DNA from: Orrella marina
GTDB taxonomy: Bacteria; Pseudomonadota; Gammaproteobacteria; Burkholderiales; Burkholderiaceae_B
DNA: 64,000 nucleotides
Assembly: GCF_003058465.1 (NCBI RefSeq)
Contig: NZ_CP028901.1
Location: forward strand, 2,356,001-2,420,000
Reading direction: 5' to 3'
The notes under the pieces are model-generated. The model saw only the letters and a program-made list of their open reading frames with translations, was not told the DNA's origin and ran no database searches. The position numbers and the translations under genes are program-made. Positions within the stretch are counted from its first letter, which is position 1. Each line of letters begins with the position of its first letter. Positions 29,351-38,328 of this stretch are shown in pieces.

Positions 29351-29610
29351 GCGCTAGACAATGGTTCTGATTTCGGGTGTGCGCCACAAGGGCGGCGACA
29401 AAGTGCTCTGCACTGAACACATGGGCCGGTCGTCGCTGCCACGACGGGCATGTTGGCGGATATGGCAGAGCAGTAGATGCGCGCTGAAAGCATTACCGAA
29501 CAGGCTCTTCAGAATGTGGCAATGATTGGCCACACACTGCGCAAAGCCGCACCAGATAACGGTTTACCGGAAAGAGCGTCGAACTACGAACTTGGCGAAG
29601 TTTAGCCATA

Positions 29611-29820
29611 CCTGCGAACATCCTGAACCTCCCTGACTTCAAGGTGCAGCGGGTCGAGCAGGCCGACCACGACTATCACGTCTACGCAGAAGTATCGAAC
29701 CTTCCCAACGTCTGCACGGCCCGCGGCTCCGACCGCCTTCTCATCGAACTTTCCGGCTGAAACCAGGTGAAACGGGGTATTCCCGTCGATCGTGACCGGC
29801 ACCATAACGGTTCGCACCTA
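29611..29820 (+). pseudogene. ISL3-family transposase N-terminal remnant
   Basis: LNLPDFKVQRVEQADHDYHV followed by YAEVSNLPNVCTARGSDRLL matches the start of ISL3 transposases. The zinc knuckle is degenerate (second Cys replaced by Arg) and a stop follows at 29758-29760. GIPVDRDR shortly after, in another frame, looks like the next family block. No DDE domain remains. Confidence 0.65.
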
Positions 29821-30191
29821 CTGACCTCGCAGAGCTCTTGCCAATGACCGCATCGCTCTCGCTTGTCGTGTTTCCAGACACTATGTGTGCATGAGGCGAG
29901 CATTAAACGCATCAAATGCTGACTTCAATGCTCACCCGCATTGAATCGAGCATTGTGAGCTTCGTTTACGAGTCAGCATGACGCAGTTGTAGAAAACTTC
30001 ACAATAATGGACCCTGGTGTTCAGACCAGTATCACAATGGAGATTCAGGCCAGAATAGCGGCAAAGCTCGATGGGACAACCCACCGCACCGTTTGGAAGG
30101 GCTGCAACACACTGAGTTCAGCTCCGTGCAGTTCGACGCATGGGGTGATGGTCGTTATCAGAGTAACCTGAAAAACCGTCTTTTCTTCGTC
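29821..30191. other. Decayed stretch between the ISL3 remnant and the diguanylate cyclase gene
   Basis: No gene assigned. One frame around 30085-30180 (RLEGLQHTEFSSVQFDAWGD) looks protein-like but I could not name it. It runs into the 3' end of the opposite-strand cyclase gene. Confidence 0.35.
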
Positions 30192-32099
30192 TCAATCTGG
30201 CTCACAAACAACGCGATTTCGGCCAGATCGCTTGGCTTCATAAAGTAGCTCATCTGCGCGAGACAATGCCTGATCCAGCCCCTCAGAGTGCGGATCAATA
30301 CACACAAGACCAATCGACACTGTCAGTCGAATAACACCACCGTCGTTCACCGATCTTTCACTTGCCTGAATCGCCAGATTCTCCACCGCCATCCTGATGC
30401 GTTCGGCAATCTCTTTTGCGTCCTGCCGCGTTGCGGTCCGAAGCAAGATCGCAAGCTCTTCACCGCCCATCCTCGCGACAATATCTCCGGTTCGAACTGA
30501 TTGCTGGCACGCCTGAGCAAACGCCTTGAGCACAAGGTCACCAGCGGCATGTCCAAATCTGTCGTTGATTTGCTTGAAATGATCAATATCCAGACAAAGC
30601 AACGCGCAGATCTGTCCGGATCGCGGCAAATGCCTCAGTTCTTGCTCAGCAAGCAAAAAGAAATTTCTGCGATTGAAGGCACCAGTCAACGGATCTGTGA
30701 ATGCTTGCTCGCGCAACTGATCCTCTAACAACCGACGCTGAGTCACATCCAATAGCGTTGTCCGCGTCATGAGAAACTCACCCTGCTCGCTGTAGACCGC
30801 TTTCGCAGTGAGCGACACTGGAAAGCTTGAACCGTCCTTGCGACACATCCGCATCGGATAGTCGACGATTGCACCTCTGGACTTGAGTATCTCCAGGTGA
30901 GTTTGATCCGACGGCGTTTGTGGGCGCGAAGGATCTGGCACCAGTATCTGTGAGAAGTGCATTTTCCCGACCAACTCGTCACGGCCGTAGCCGATCCATT
31001 CAAGCGCTGTGTCGTTGATTCGGACATAGACCCCTTGCCCATCGACTGACTGGTAACCGCAAGGCGCGTTCTCGTAAAGATCCGAGAGTTCTTTCGCGTG
31101 ATCGCTTTGCACACGCATCATATGCTGACGCAACAGCCGCTGCTTTGCGACAGCCCAGCTTACGAACGCAACGAATAAAACGAGCAAGGCCAATAGCAGC
31201 TGCACCCAATTCTGGTAAAGCAAAGTTCCACCAAGCCACACAGACTCTGGAAGGTACAGGAGTGAAATCCACCGCTGTGCCTGGGCATCACGCGTAAGTT
31301 CTTGCGACAGTGACTGTGAAGGTGCTGTTGTTACAGCCTGAAACGGGGCGTCAGCAAATGCCTGCAAGGGATAAATTGCCTCGGACAGATAAAGACCGTC
31401 GCTAACCTGCACCACACTGCTGTCAGATGCTTTAAGCACATGCCAAAGTGATGGGTCCTGCCGCGCCAGAGTTTGATCCGGTTGTCCAAGCAGCCAGCCC
31501 CAGGTTGACCGGTGTGTGTCGGTTGTTAGCCAGTAACCGCTTTGATTTAACAAGGAGAAATCGATTGAATTCGGTGCGCCACCCTGTATCAGGGCTCTAG
31601 CCCAGTTAAAGATCCGTTGACCATCCAGATTCGCAACGACAATTCCCAGCAGTGATCCTTGTGCGTCGGTGATCGGAGAGGCGATTCTGAGGGTGGTAAC
31701 CAAAGGCTCCTGGATGCGACCGTTTTCTTCATTCAGATCGATTTCAGAAACGTAGATCTCGCCAGGCTTCAAGCGCATCGCAATTTTGAAGTAGTCTGTT
31801 TCATCTTTGAATTGCAGCTCGGCGTCAGGAACTTTCGCGACATCAAGACCTGCTCTACGGACAGAACTCTTTTGGGCACCAGCCTGTGCACCATTGGTGT
31901 CTTCCACACGATTGATGCGAACAATCTCATACCCTGCTGAGTCAAGAATTCTGAGCTGACTATAAAAGTTAAAGCTATCAACAGCTCGCAACAAGTGGGC
32001 ACCTAGCTCAGCCTTGGCTCTGTGCTGATCCGGTGCGGAAACAACAACCCGTCTCGTTAGAGGCAGCATGCTCAACATACGAACCTGTACCCCGGCCAA
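30192..32099 (-). CDS. Diguanylate cyclase with periplasmic sensor and PAS domains, 5' end frameshifted
   Basis: Order: a dCache-like periplasmic sensor (residues ~20-290 of the reading), a transmembrane helix (LLLALLVLFVAFVSWAV), a PAS domain (~345-455) and a C-terminal GGDEF domain (~465-635) with active-site loop RMGGEELAIL and I-site RTGD. GGEEL is a tolerated GGDEF variant. The frame begins at a TTG just inside the sensor and lacks the first membrane helix. That helix is encoded directly upstream in another frame from ATG 32194 (RLAFTYFFVLLLSVLLI). Adding one base to the AAAA run at 32098-32101 (plus strand) would join the two. The gene is therefore either recently inactivated or misread. 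Confidence 0.85.
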   Translation of the reverse strand: MAGVQVRMLSMLPLTRRVVVSAPDQHRAKAELGAHLLRAVDSFNFYSQLRILDSAGYEIVRINRVEDTNGAQAGAQKSSVRRAGLDVAKVPDAELQFKDETDYFKIAMRLKPGEIYVSEIDLNEENGRIQEPLVTTLRIASPITDAQGSLLGIVVANLDGQRIFNWARALIQGGAPNSIDFSLLNQSGYWLTTDTHRSTWGWLLGQPDQTLARQDPSLWHVLKASDSSVVQVSDGLYLSEAIYPLQAFADAPFQAVTTAPSQSLSQELTRDAQAQRWISLLYLPESVWLGGTLLYQNWVQLLLALLVLFVAFVSWAVAKQRLLRQHMMRVQSDHAKELSDLYENAPCGYQSVDGQGVYVRINDTALEWIGYGRDELVGKMHFSQILVPDPSRPQTPSDQTHLEILKSRGAIVDYPMRMCRKDGSSFPVSLTAKAVYSEQGEFLMTRTTLLDVTQRRLLEDQLREQAFTDPLTGAFNRRNFFLLAEQELRHLPRSGQICALLCLDIDHFKQINDRFGHAAGDLVLKAFAQACQQSVRTGDIVARMGGEELAILLRTATRQDAKEIAERIRMAVENLAIQASERSVNDGGVIRLTVSIGLVCIDPHSEGLDQALSRADELLYEAKRSGRNRVVCEPD

Positions 32100-32194
32100 A
32101 AGATCAGTAGTACCGAGAGCAACAGCACAAAAAAGTAAGTAAATGCTAAACGGGCTGTTCGAAATACGCTAGTTGGAGTGGATGGGTGCGCCAT

Positions 32195-32559
32195 AAAAGA
32201 CCATAAGCAGAACCTAATATCGGCCAGAGTACCATCTGTTACAACAAGACAGCATTGCATGCTGGCACGGGCGACGATGCCTCACGTCCCGCCTAGTCAA
32301 CCCAAAACAGGGTGCCCCGAAGGACACCCTGAGAATAGCGACAAGATGCCGAGTTACCCATCCGTTGAGGTCAGCCTGCACAGTCGTGTTTGCACGAACA
32401 ACGGACGAGCCCACAAATCCCGGATTCTTCGCAATTGCGAAACACCGGAACTGAGCAACACTGACCTCTAAAGAACTACACGCCCCGGTGCACCCAGGCC
32501 ATCGGCGAGTCAGGCCATGAAACAAACCGCAGAGCTGATCCGCAGATCTTCCAGCGACC
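32195..32559. other. Stretch without a convincing gene
   Basis: Upstream region of the diguanylate cyclase followed by unassigned sequence. A small stem CAGGGTG/CACCCTG lies near 32309-32332. Open frames here are short and unlike known families. Confidence 0.35.
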
Positions 32560-32751
32560 GCCACACCGCCTTGCGGCAGCTACAAGATGGGAGCAGGTAT
32601 GGCGCAGACTCGAGCTAGACGCATTTCCGGCACTTGGCAGCATCCCGGCAGATGCTCTCACAGCGGCCCATGTGCGGGATTGCGTTAAAGCCATCGAGGC
32701 ACGGGGGGCGATCAAGGCGGGAGGATACTGCAATGATGACCGAAACCATGG
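32560..32751 (+). pseudogene. P4-type tyrosine recombinase (integrase) fragment
   Basis: About 60 codons read WEQVWRRLELDAFPALGSIP, then LTAAHVRDCVKAIEARGAI, matching the SAM-like core-binding domain of P4-family integrases that insert islands at tRNA genes. There is no start and the catalytic R-H-R-Y domain is absent. A stop follows at 32749-32751. It is a plausible leftover of the integrase that brought in DNA beside tRNA-Ser. Confidence 0.65.
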
Positions 32752-32771
32752 CGACTATTGACGGACCTCGA

Positions 32772-33065
32772 TCAAGCAGGCTGAGCGTGCAAGCGAATAC
32801 CCAAGGCTCTAATCACTTTCCAGATGGTTGCAAACTCAGGGTTTCCTTCTCCCGAGAGAGCACGGTAAAGACTCTCCCGCTTAATTCCGCTTTCCTTCGC
32901 AAGCTGGCTCATCCCGTGCGCACGGGCGATGACCCCGAGCGCATGGGCAATGAACTTCGGATCGTCGCCAGCCTCCTCAAGTGCGGCATCAAGATAGGCG
33001 GCAATTTCTTCTTCGGTGCGAAGGTGAAAGGCAGAATCCCAGGGCCGGGTCTGTGTTTTTTTCAT
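32772..33065 (-). CDS. HigA-like antitoxin (COG3636 addiction-module antidote)
   Basis: 97 residues with an Xre-type helix-turn-helix (MSQLAKESGIKRESLYRALS). The N-terminal TEEEIAAYLDAALEEAGDDP is typical of this antitoxin family, which binds the toxin and represses the shared promoter. It starts 3 bp after the toxin stop, in toxin-first order as in higBA. Both genes are intact. Confidence 0.9.
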   Translation of the reverse strand: MKKTQTRPWDSAFHLRTEEEIAAYLDAALEEAGDDPKFIAHALGVIARAHGMSQLAKESGIKRESLYRALSGEGNPEFATIWKVIRALGIRLHAQPA

Positions 33066-33068
33066 GGC

Positions 33069-33368
33069 TCACTCCAAATCAAGAGCGCTGGAAATTTCTT
33101 TGGCACGCGCTATGTCGTTCTGCTGGCTGGATTTATCCCCACCACAAAGCAGCACTACAAGCACCTCACCACGTTGAACGTAATACACCCTGTAGCCAGG
33201 TCCGTAGTTGATGCGCAATTCAACAATTCCACCCCCGACAGACTTGCTGTCACCAGGGTTGCCCATTTCAAGGCGATCAATACGAGTCTGAATGCGTACC
33301 CGAGCGCGGATATCACGCAGCCCCATAAACCAGTCATCGAAGCATTCAGTTGTGCGAATCGAATACAT
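33069..33368 (-). CDS. HigB/RelE-type toxin (COG3657)
   Basis: 99-residue predicted ribosome-dependent mRNA interferase. The block from CFDDWFMGLRD to IQTRIDRLEMGNPGD and the strand IDRLEMGNPGD...ELRINYGPGYRVYY fit the family, as does the final VLLCGGDKSSQQNDIARA. The start at 33368 (MYSIRTTE) agrees with family length; the frame stays open to 33449. Its upstream DNA up to the IS630 end should hold the autoregulated promoter. It is the only apparently functional addiction module in the island. Confidence 0.9.
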   Translation of the reverse strand: MYSIRTTECFDDWFMGLRDIRARVRIQTRIDRLEMGNPGDSKSVGGGIVELRINYGPGYRVYYVQRGEVLVVLLCGGDKSSQQNDIARAKEISSALDLE

Positions 33369-33524
33369 AGCGAAAATGTAACCCATGGGGGACACTTTTG
33401 CAATCGCTATCAAGCGCCATGCGTATACACCTATGTTGCATATTTTCAAGGTATGCCGCGTAAAAGCCGCACTGCTGAGACAAAAGCAGTCGGGCTTGGA
33501 ACCCCGAACTACTCAAGGCGGACG

Positions 33525-33547
33525 ACCGCCACCTGGCGGTATTTTTA
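33525..33547 (+). terminator. Terminator-like hairpin upstream of the IS630 element
   Basis: ACCGCC (33525-33530) and GGCGGT (33535-33540) with a 4-base loop, followed by ATTTTTA. No gene on the plus strand clearly ends here. A similar GGCGGTATTT hairpin stands at 36988-37012. Confidence 0.5.
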
Positions 33548-33625
33548 CGTCCGAACGCTACTGTGCGCCATCTATGGGCGAGCCGTGGCGAGAACGGCTA
33601 CGGCCGTGCCGGTTGCCCGTGAGTG

Positions 33626-34880
33626 ACTAGTAGATCGTTCCATCAATATAGTTACAAAATAGAGTATAACGGCCATGATACTTTTATGTTTCCTGGAGGG
33701 AAACCATCATGGCCAGAAAAACCAGTCGCGCCGCACTGGTGTTGACAGCAGAACAGCGCGCAATGCTCACGCAGCTTGCGGGCTCTCGAACCGCACCGAT
33801 TCGCGAGGTTGAACGGGCCAAGATACTCTTGGGTTACGCCGATGGGGCTTCGATCAGCGACTTGATGCGCCAGATCGGTGTGGGCCGACCCATGATTTAC
33901 AAGTGCATTGACAAGGCACTGGCTGCCGGGGCCAGCGCAGGCTTGAAAGACTCCTATCACCGTCCACACGAGCCAGAAATCTCTGACGAAGCAAAAGCGT
34001 GGGTGGTGAGTATCGCCTGCGTCAAGCCGAAAGATCTGGGTTTGTCTGCGGAGCTCTGGACCATCTCGGCACTGGCGGCTCATATCCGCAAGCATGCTCT
34101 CGAGGTGGGGCACACCAGACTCGCCGAGGCCGGCAAGAGCACCATCTGGCGAATTCTGAACGAGAACGCAATCAAGCCACACAAGATTCGGTACTACCCC
34201 GAGCGCCGAGATCCGGAGTTTGATCGCAAGATGCAAGAGGTGCTGCTTGTCTATCGGGGGTCTCGCTCTATCAGAACTGCCACACCCGGAAGTCTGCCAC
34301 AAACCCGGTCTACACCGTCAGCGTGGATGAGAAACCGGGGGTGCAGGCGCTGGGCCTGACTGCACCCGATTTACCGCCGGTCCCCGGCAAGGCCGCAACA
34401 GTGTCGCGCGACTACGAGTATGTCCGCCATGGCACGGTTTCCATTCTGGCCGGCATTGACTTGCACTCCGGTCATATCTTTGCGCGCACCGAGGATCGCC
34501 ACCGAAGTGTCGAATTCATTGCTCTGCTCAAGGAAATTGATGCGTACTATCCACCCGAGTCAGTCATACGGCTGGTTCTGGACAATCACTCTTCGCACAT
34601 CTCAAAAGAGACCATGGCTTATCTGGCCACGTGCCCCGGTCGGTTCGAGTACGTCCACACACCCAAACATGGATCGTGGCTCAACCTGATCGAATGTGCA
34701 TTCTCGAAGATGGCAAGAACCTTCTTGCGTCACATTCGGGTCGATTCGATCGAAGAGTTGAAAACCAGAATCATGAAAGGAGTCGAGGAGATGAATCAGC
34801 TGCCCGTGGTGTTTCGCTGGAACAAGTTCGACCTCGGGCTTTCATGATTTGTAACTGTATTGTTGAAACGATCTACTAGT
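33626..34880 (+). mobile_element. IS630-family insertion sequence
   Basis: About 1.25 kb bounded by 33-base terminal inverted repeats, 33626-33658 and 34848-34880, 30 of 33 bases matching (including the flanking CTAGT). The ends lie next to TA dinucleotides, the IS630 target. One transposase gene is inside, in two frames. Because the inverted repeats are nearly intact, the insertion is probably fairly recent. Confidence 0.9.
33709..34847 (+). CDS. IS630-family transposase read in two frames
   Basis: Frame 1 (33709-34359) gives the N-terminal helix-turn-helix and linker (ISDLMRQIGVGRPMIYKCID; ERRDPEFDRKMQEVLLVY). The DDE domain continues in the -1 frame to 34847, with catalytic SVDEKPG, LVLDNHSSH and WLNLIECAF. 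The switch lies at the five-G run in TATCGGGGGTCT (near 34256), where related transposases read Tyr-Arg-Glu-Val. Loss of one base or a programmed -1 shift on the G run would both explain it. GGAGGG precedes ATG 33709. Confidence 0.85.
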
Positions 34881-35180
34881 GAGTATTCCGGTCGATCCTC
34901 GACCTTCCTTCCCGACAAGGGCGATACCCCAACCTCTTTTCAGGAGCGAGACCTACACTCGATGATGGCTGCTCAGCCAGGCTACTGCGGATTGACCAGG
35001 CGGACAGAGGGCGTCCACAGCTCACAGTCTTCTTCCTTGTCAAGTCAAAGACAGTGCGATCTGCGTGATCGGGATGCCTAGATTCTTTCCGGTACTGGTC
35101 CGTACATGATGAAGAAAGGATTCACATTGACGGTAGCCTGCCCGTCACTCACCTTCAAGTACTTTCGCTCTTCAGATTTC
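34881..35180. other. 300-bp gap between IS630 and IS1380 elements
   Basis: No gene recognised. It contains the second, inverted copy (35033-35049) of the 17-base sequence found at 28046-28062. Confidence 0.4.
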
Positions 35181-36916
35181 CCTAGCCCGGATTTTTCACG
35201 GAAATGGGCGGTATTTGTTTAACCCATTGATACAATTGGGATTACGCCAATAACGCTTCGTAAGAAGCTTAAACAAAACCGCCCATGAATGATTCTATCC
35301 CAACCCAGCTTCGCTTTCCTGCCAGTGCTGGTTTCACCGTGCGTGCACAGTTTGATGGTGGTGCCCTGTCGAGCGATTTCGGCGCCATCCTGCTTCGGGG
35401 TACGGATCTGCAAACCGGGCTGATCTCGCGTCTGGCTGGCGCAATCCATGACAAACGCCATCCGTCGTATATCTCGCATTCCATGACCGATCTGCTGCGC
35501 CAGCGCGTGTTCCAGAGCGCATGCGGATATGCCGATGGCAATGACGCCAACGCCTTGCGTGCAGACCCGATGTTCAAGCTCGCCGCGGGCCGTGCACCGC
35601 TGGACGCAGACACCGACCTCGCCTCAGGCCCGACGCTGTCACGGCTGGAGAACAATCTGACTCGTCGTGATATCTATCGTCTTGCCAAAAGCTTTGTCCA
35701 CGCCTTTATCGACAGCTATGCCCAGGCCCCGGCCTTGATCGTGCTCGACATGGATCACTTCGAGGATCCCACTCACGGCCAGCAGGAACTCGCCTTTTAC
35801 AACCACCATTACCGCCACCACTGCTACATGCCGTTGTTTCTGTTCGAGGGACTCTCGGGCAAGCTGATCACGGCCATCCTGCGCCCGGGCAAGCGCCCCA
35901 CAGGTCGGGAAAATGCCGCCATCATCGCGCGTGTGGTGCGCGCGCTGCGCCAGGCCTGGCCCGACACCCACATCATCTTGCGCGGTGATGGCCATTTCTC
36001 CAACCCGGAACTCATGGCGTTATGTGAGCAGGACCCCGCAATGGACTTCATCTTTGGACTGGCGGGCAACAAGGTGCTGCTACCCCTGGCGCAACCGTTG
36101 CTTGAGCGAGCAAAGTCCCATTACCAGTCGCGCTGCGAAAGCGCCCGCCATCTCGGCTTGCCTGCCCCGGGTGCAACCCGCCTGTATGACGACCTGTCCT
36201 ATCAGGCCGGCACCTGGCCCAAGGCCTATCGGGTCGTGCTCAAGGCTGAGGTGATGGCGCTGGGCGAGAACCCCCGGTTTGTGGTGAGCTCACTGAACGA
36301 GCCCACAGCCGAGTTGCTCTATCGCGAGCTGTACTGCGCTCGCGGCCAGGACGAGAACTACATCAAGGCCATCAAGAACGATCGGGCCAGCGATCGCACC
36401 TCTGACCACACCTTCCTTGCCAACCACATGCGGATGTTCTATGCCTGTGCAGCGTATGTGCTGATCCACAGCCTGCGTGAGAATACGCTGGCACACACGG
36501 AGCTGGCCAGAGCGCAGCCCGGGACCATCATCCTCAAGCTGTTCAAGCTCGCCGTGCGGGTCGTGCAGTACAAAGACCGGATTCGTCTGTCCTTGCCCAC
36601 AGGGTGTCCGGTGAAAGGGATTCTGGAGCGGGTGACCGAACTGCTCTACCAGACACAGCGGCCACCCGCACCGGCCTGAGCGCAGACACGCGATCAGACA
36701 ACCCTTTAAAAATTCAAAACCGAGACATCGGAGGTTGATGCACGCTTGTTGCTGACCCGTTCAGGCCGAAATCGGCGAAAGCAGGTAAGAAGTTGGCAAA
36801 ATCCACTCTCCAATCTGCATGGCACGCGCAACGGAAACGTCAAAGGGTGCAGAAATCAGGAAGAACCAGGGAAGTCGCAGCACTCAGGCCCGGTTTATGA
36901 AACGTTCGGGTTAAAG
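35181..36916 (+). mobile_element. IS1380-family insertion sequence
   Basis: Left end CCTAGCCCGGATTTTTCACG (35181-35200). The right end near 36896-36916 (TGAAACGTTCGGGTTAAAG) is a partial inverted match of about 13 of 18 bases. One intact transposase gene lies inside. A clear short target duplication was not found, so the right boundary is approximate. Confidence 0.75.
35285..36679 (+). CDS. IS1380-family transposase
   Basis: 464 residues, intact. The DDE acidic residues are in LIVLDMDHFEDPTHG and ILRGDGHFSNPELMA. The Y-(2)-R-(3)-E-(6)-K signature of the IS4-related clan is met exactly by YCARGQDENYIKAIK. A leader hairpin (GGGCGGTATTTGTTTAA at 35208-35224 with TTAAACAAAACCGCCC at 35269-35284) covers the start and may limit translation from read-through transcripts. 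Confidence 0.93.
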   Translation: MNDSIPTQLRFPASAGFTVRAQFDGGALSSDFGAILLRGTDLQTGLISRLAGAIHDKRHPSYISHSMTDLLRQRVFQSACGYADGNDANALRADPMFKLAAGRAPLDADTDLASGPTLSRLENNLTRRDIYRLAKSFVHAFIDSYAQAPALIVLDMDHFEDPTHGQQELAFYNHHYRHHCYMPLFLFEGLSGKLITAILRPGKRPTGRENAAIIARVVRALRQAWPDTHIILRGDGHFSNPELMALCEQDPAMDFIFGLAGNKVLLPLAQPLLERAKSHYQSRCESARHLGLPAPGATRLYDDLSYQAGTWPKAYRVVLKAEVMALGENPRFVVSSLNEPTAELLYRELYCARGQDENYIKAIKNDRASDRTSDHTFLANHMRMFYACAAYVLIHSLRENTLAHTELARAQPGTIILKLFKLAVRVVQYKDRIRLSLPTGCPVKGILERVTELLYQTQRPPAPA

Positions 36917-37263
36917 ACACGTAACAACCTGCAAATCAATCAGATTTCAGATTTTTTGTCGTTCGCAGTCCCATATTTCTCATTGAGATACCGCCCATGC
37001 TGGCGGTATTTGTAACAGTGCTCACCTGACCCTGACCAGGCTGTCACGGATGTGTCATCAAGCCGAAGCGGAGTGCGACAATCTCCCACCTTCAATGGCA
37101 TTGGACCCAACGGGCGTTGAGTCCAGATCAGACCTCCTGGTTTTCGGGTATGGACAACTCGACGCCCTCCGAACAACCTCCTGCTACGAGCTTCTCGTGC
37201 GCTCAAGCATTCATCGCTGAAACCTCATTGCAGAGTGATCAGCAAATCGTCTCAACCAGATTT
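36917..37263. other. Gap between IS1380 and ligJ-like gene with one hairpin
   Basis: No gene assigned. ATACCGCC (36988-36995) and GGCGGTAT (37002-37009) form an 8-bp stem followed by TTTGT. Minus-strand frames look like degraded coding sequence but match no family I can name. Confidence 0.4.
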
Positions 37264-38301
37264 CTACAACACGTTGTGCTTTTCCAGTTGTGCGCGCAAC
37301 CTTGGATACACCCTCAATGCATTGCCACTCATGATTTTGTTGCGATCATCTGCAGATAGATGCGCAACAGCATCGATATACCGCTTGGTATCATCGTAGA
37401 AGTGGCCAGTTGTAGGATCAATGCCCTTGACCGCCCCGACAATCTCAGATGCAAAAAGGATATTCTCGGCAGGAATGACGTTTAACAAAAGGTCAACACC
37501 AGGCTGATGGTAGACGCACGTATCAAAAAAGACATTGTTCAGCAGTTCCTGCAGCGGAGGCCGACCGAGGTTCTGAGCAAGCCCACGATATCGGCCCCAA
37601 TGGTAGGGAACTGCACCTCCGCCATGGGGAATGATGAACCGCAGTGTCGGAAAGTCTTTGAAAACATCGCCCTGAATGAACTGCATGAAGGCAGTCGTAT
37701 CACCATTAAGATAGTGCGCGCCTGTGTGATGAAAATTCGGGTTGCAAGAGCAACTGACATGAATCATCGCCGGCACGTCAAGTTCCACCAGTTTCTCGAA
37801 CAAGGGATACCAGTGTCGCGCTGTAAGAGGGGGATCCGTCCAGTAACCATCGGAAGGATCCGGATTCAGGTTGCAACCCACGAACCCGAGTTCCTCCACA
37901 CACCGGGTGAGCTCAGCAACACAGTTGCCTGGACTGACACCAGGCGACTGCGGCAACTGACAAACACCTGCCAGTCTGCTGGGGTAGAGAGAAACAGCGC
38001 GATGAATCAAGTCATTGCACGCCCTTGACCAGTCGGCACTAATACGAGCATCTCCGTGGTGGTGTGCCATGGCACCCGCCGTCGGTGAAAAGATCGTCAG
38101 ATCAACACCTCGTTCCGCCTGAATCTTTAGCTGATTGTTCTCCAGGCTTTCACGAATTTCATCATCGGTGATATTGACCTGTGGATCAAGATAGGTCCCT
38201 TCCGACTCAAATCGCGCCAGCTGCTTCTGACGAAACTCGTTGAGCTGCTTAGGTGCGGTGGTGTAGTGACCATGACAGTCAATTACCAGACTCTTCTGCA
38301 T
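37264..38301 (-). CDS. 4-oxalomesaconate hydratase-like amidohydrolase (LigJ family)
   Basis: 345-residue amidohydrolase-superfamily enzyme. The N-terminal metal motif DCHGHYTTAPK, the TIFSPTAGAMAHHHGD stretch, MIHVSCSCNPNFHHTG, the metal His in IIPHGGGAVPYHWGR and the C-terminal FASEIVGAVKGIDP closely follow LigJ, which hydrates 4-oxalomesaconate in the protocatechuate 4,5-cleavage and gallate pathways. The upstream Bug gene is 27 bp away on the same strand, suggesting linked uptake and degradation of an aromatic acid. None of the other pathway genes is in the window, so an altered substrate is possible. Confidence 0.82.
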   Translation of the reverse strand: MQKSLVIDCHGHYTTAPKQLNEFRQKQLARFESEGTYLDPQVNITDDEIRESLENNQLKIQAERGVDLTIFSPTAGAMAHHHGDARISADWSRACNDLIHRAVSLYPSRLAGVCQLPQSPGVSPGNCVAELTRCVEELGFVGCNLNPDPSDGYWTDPPLTARHWYPLFEKLVELDVPAMIHVSCSCNPNFHHTGAHYLNGDTTAFMQFIQGDVFKDFPTLRFIIPHGGGAVPYHWGRYRGLAQNLGRPPLQELLNNVFFDTCVYHQPGVDLLLNVIPAENILFASEIVGAVKGIDPTTGHFYDDTKRYIDAVAHLSADDRNKIMSGNALRVYPRLRAQLEKHNVL

Positions 38302-38328
38302 GTTTCTCTACCTCAACTCGTAGCCAGA

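Noticed and set aside
29359..29475. Frame starting ISGVRHKGGDKVL, vaguely like a HigB toxin
   Set aside because: Only a few residues match and the frame breaks quickly; not enough to call.
29477..29605. 42-codon frame (MRAESITEQALQNVAMIGH) vaguely like a HEPN helix
   Set aside because: Too short and without the RNase motif; could be chance.
32634..33626. 330-codon plus-strand open frame
   Set aside because: It starts in the integrase fragment and runs antisense through both HigBA genes, so it is a shadow.
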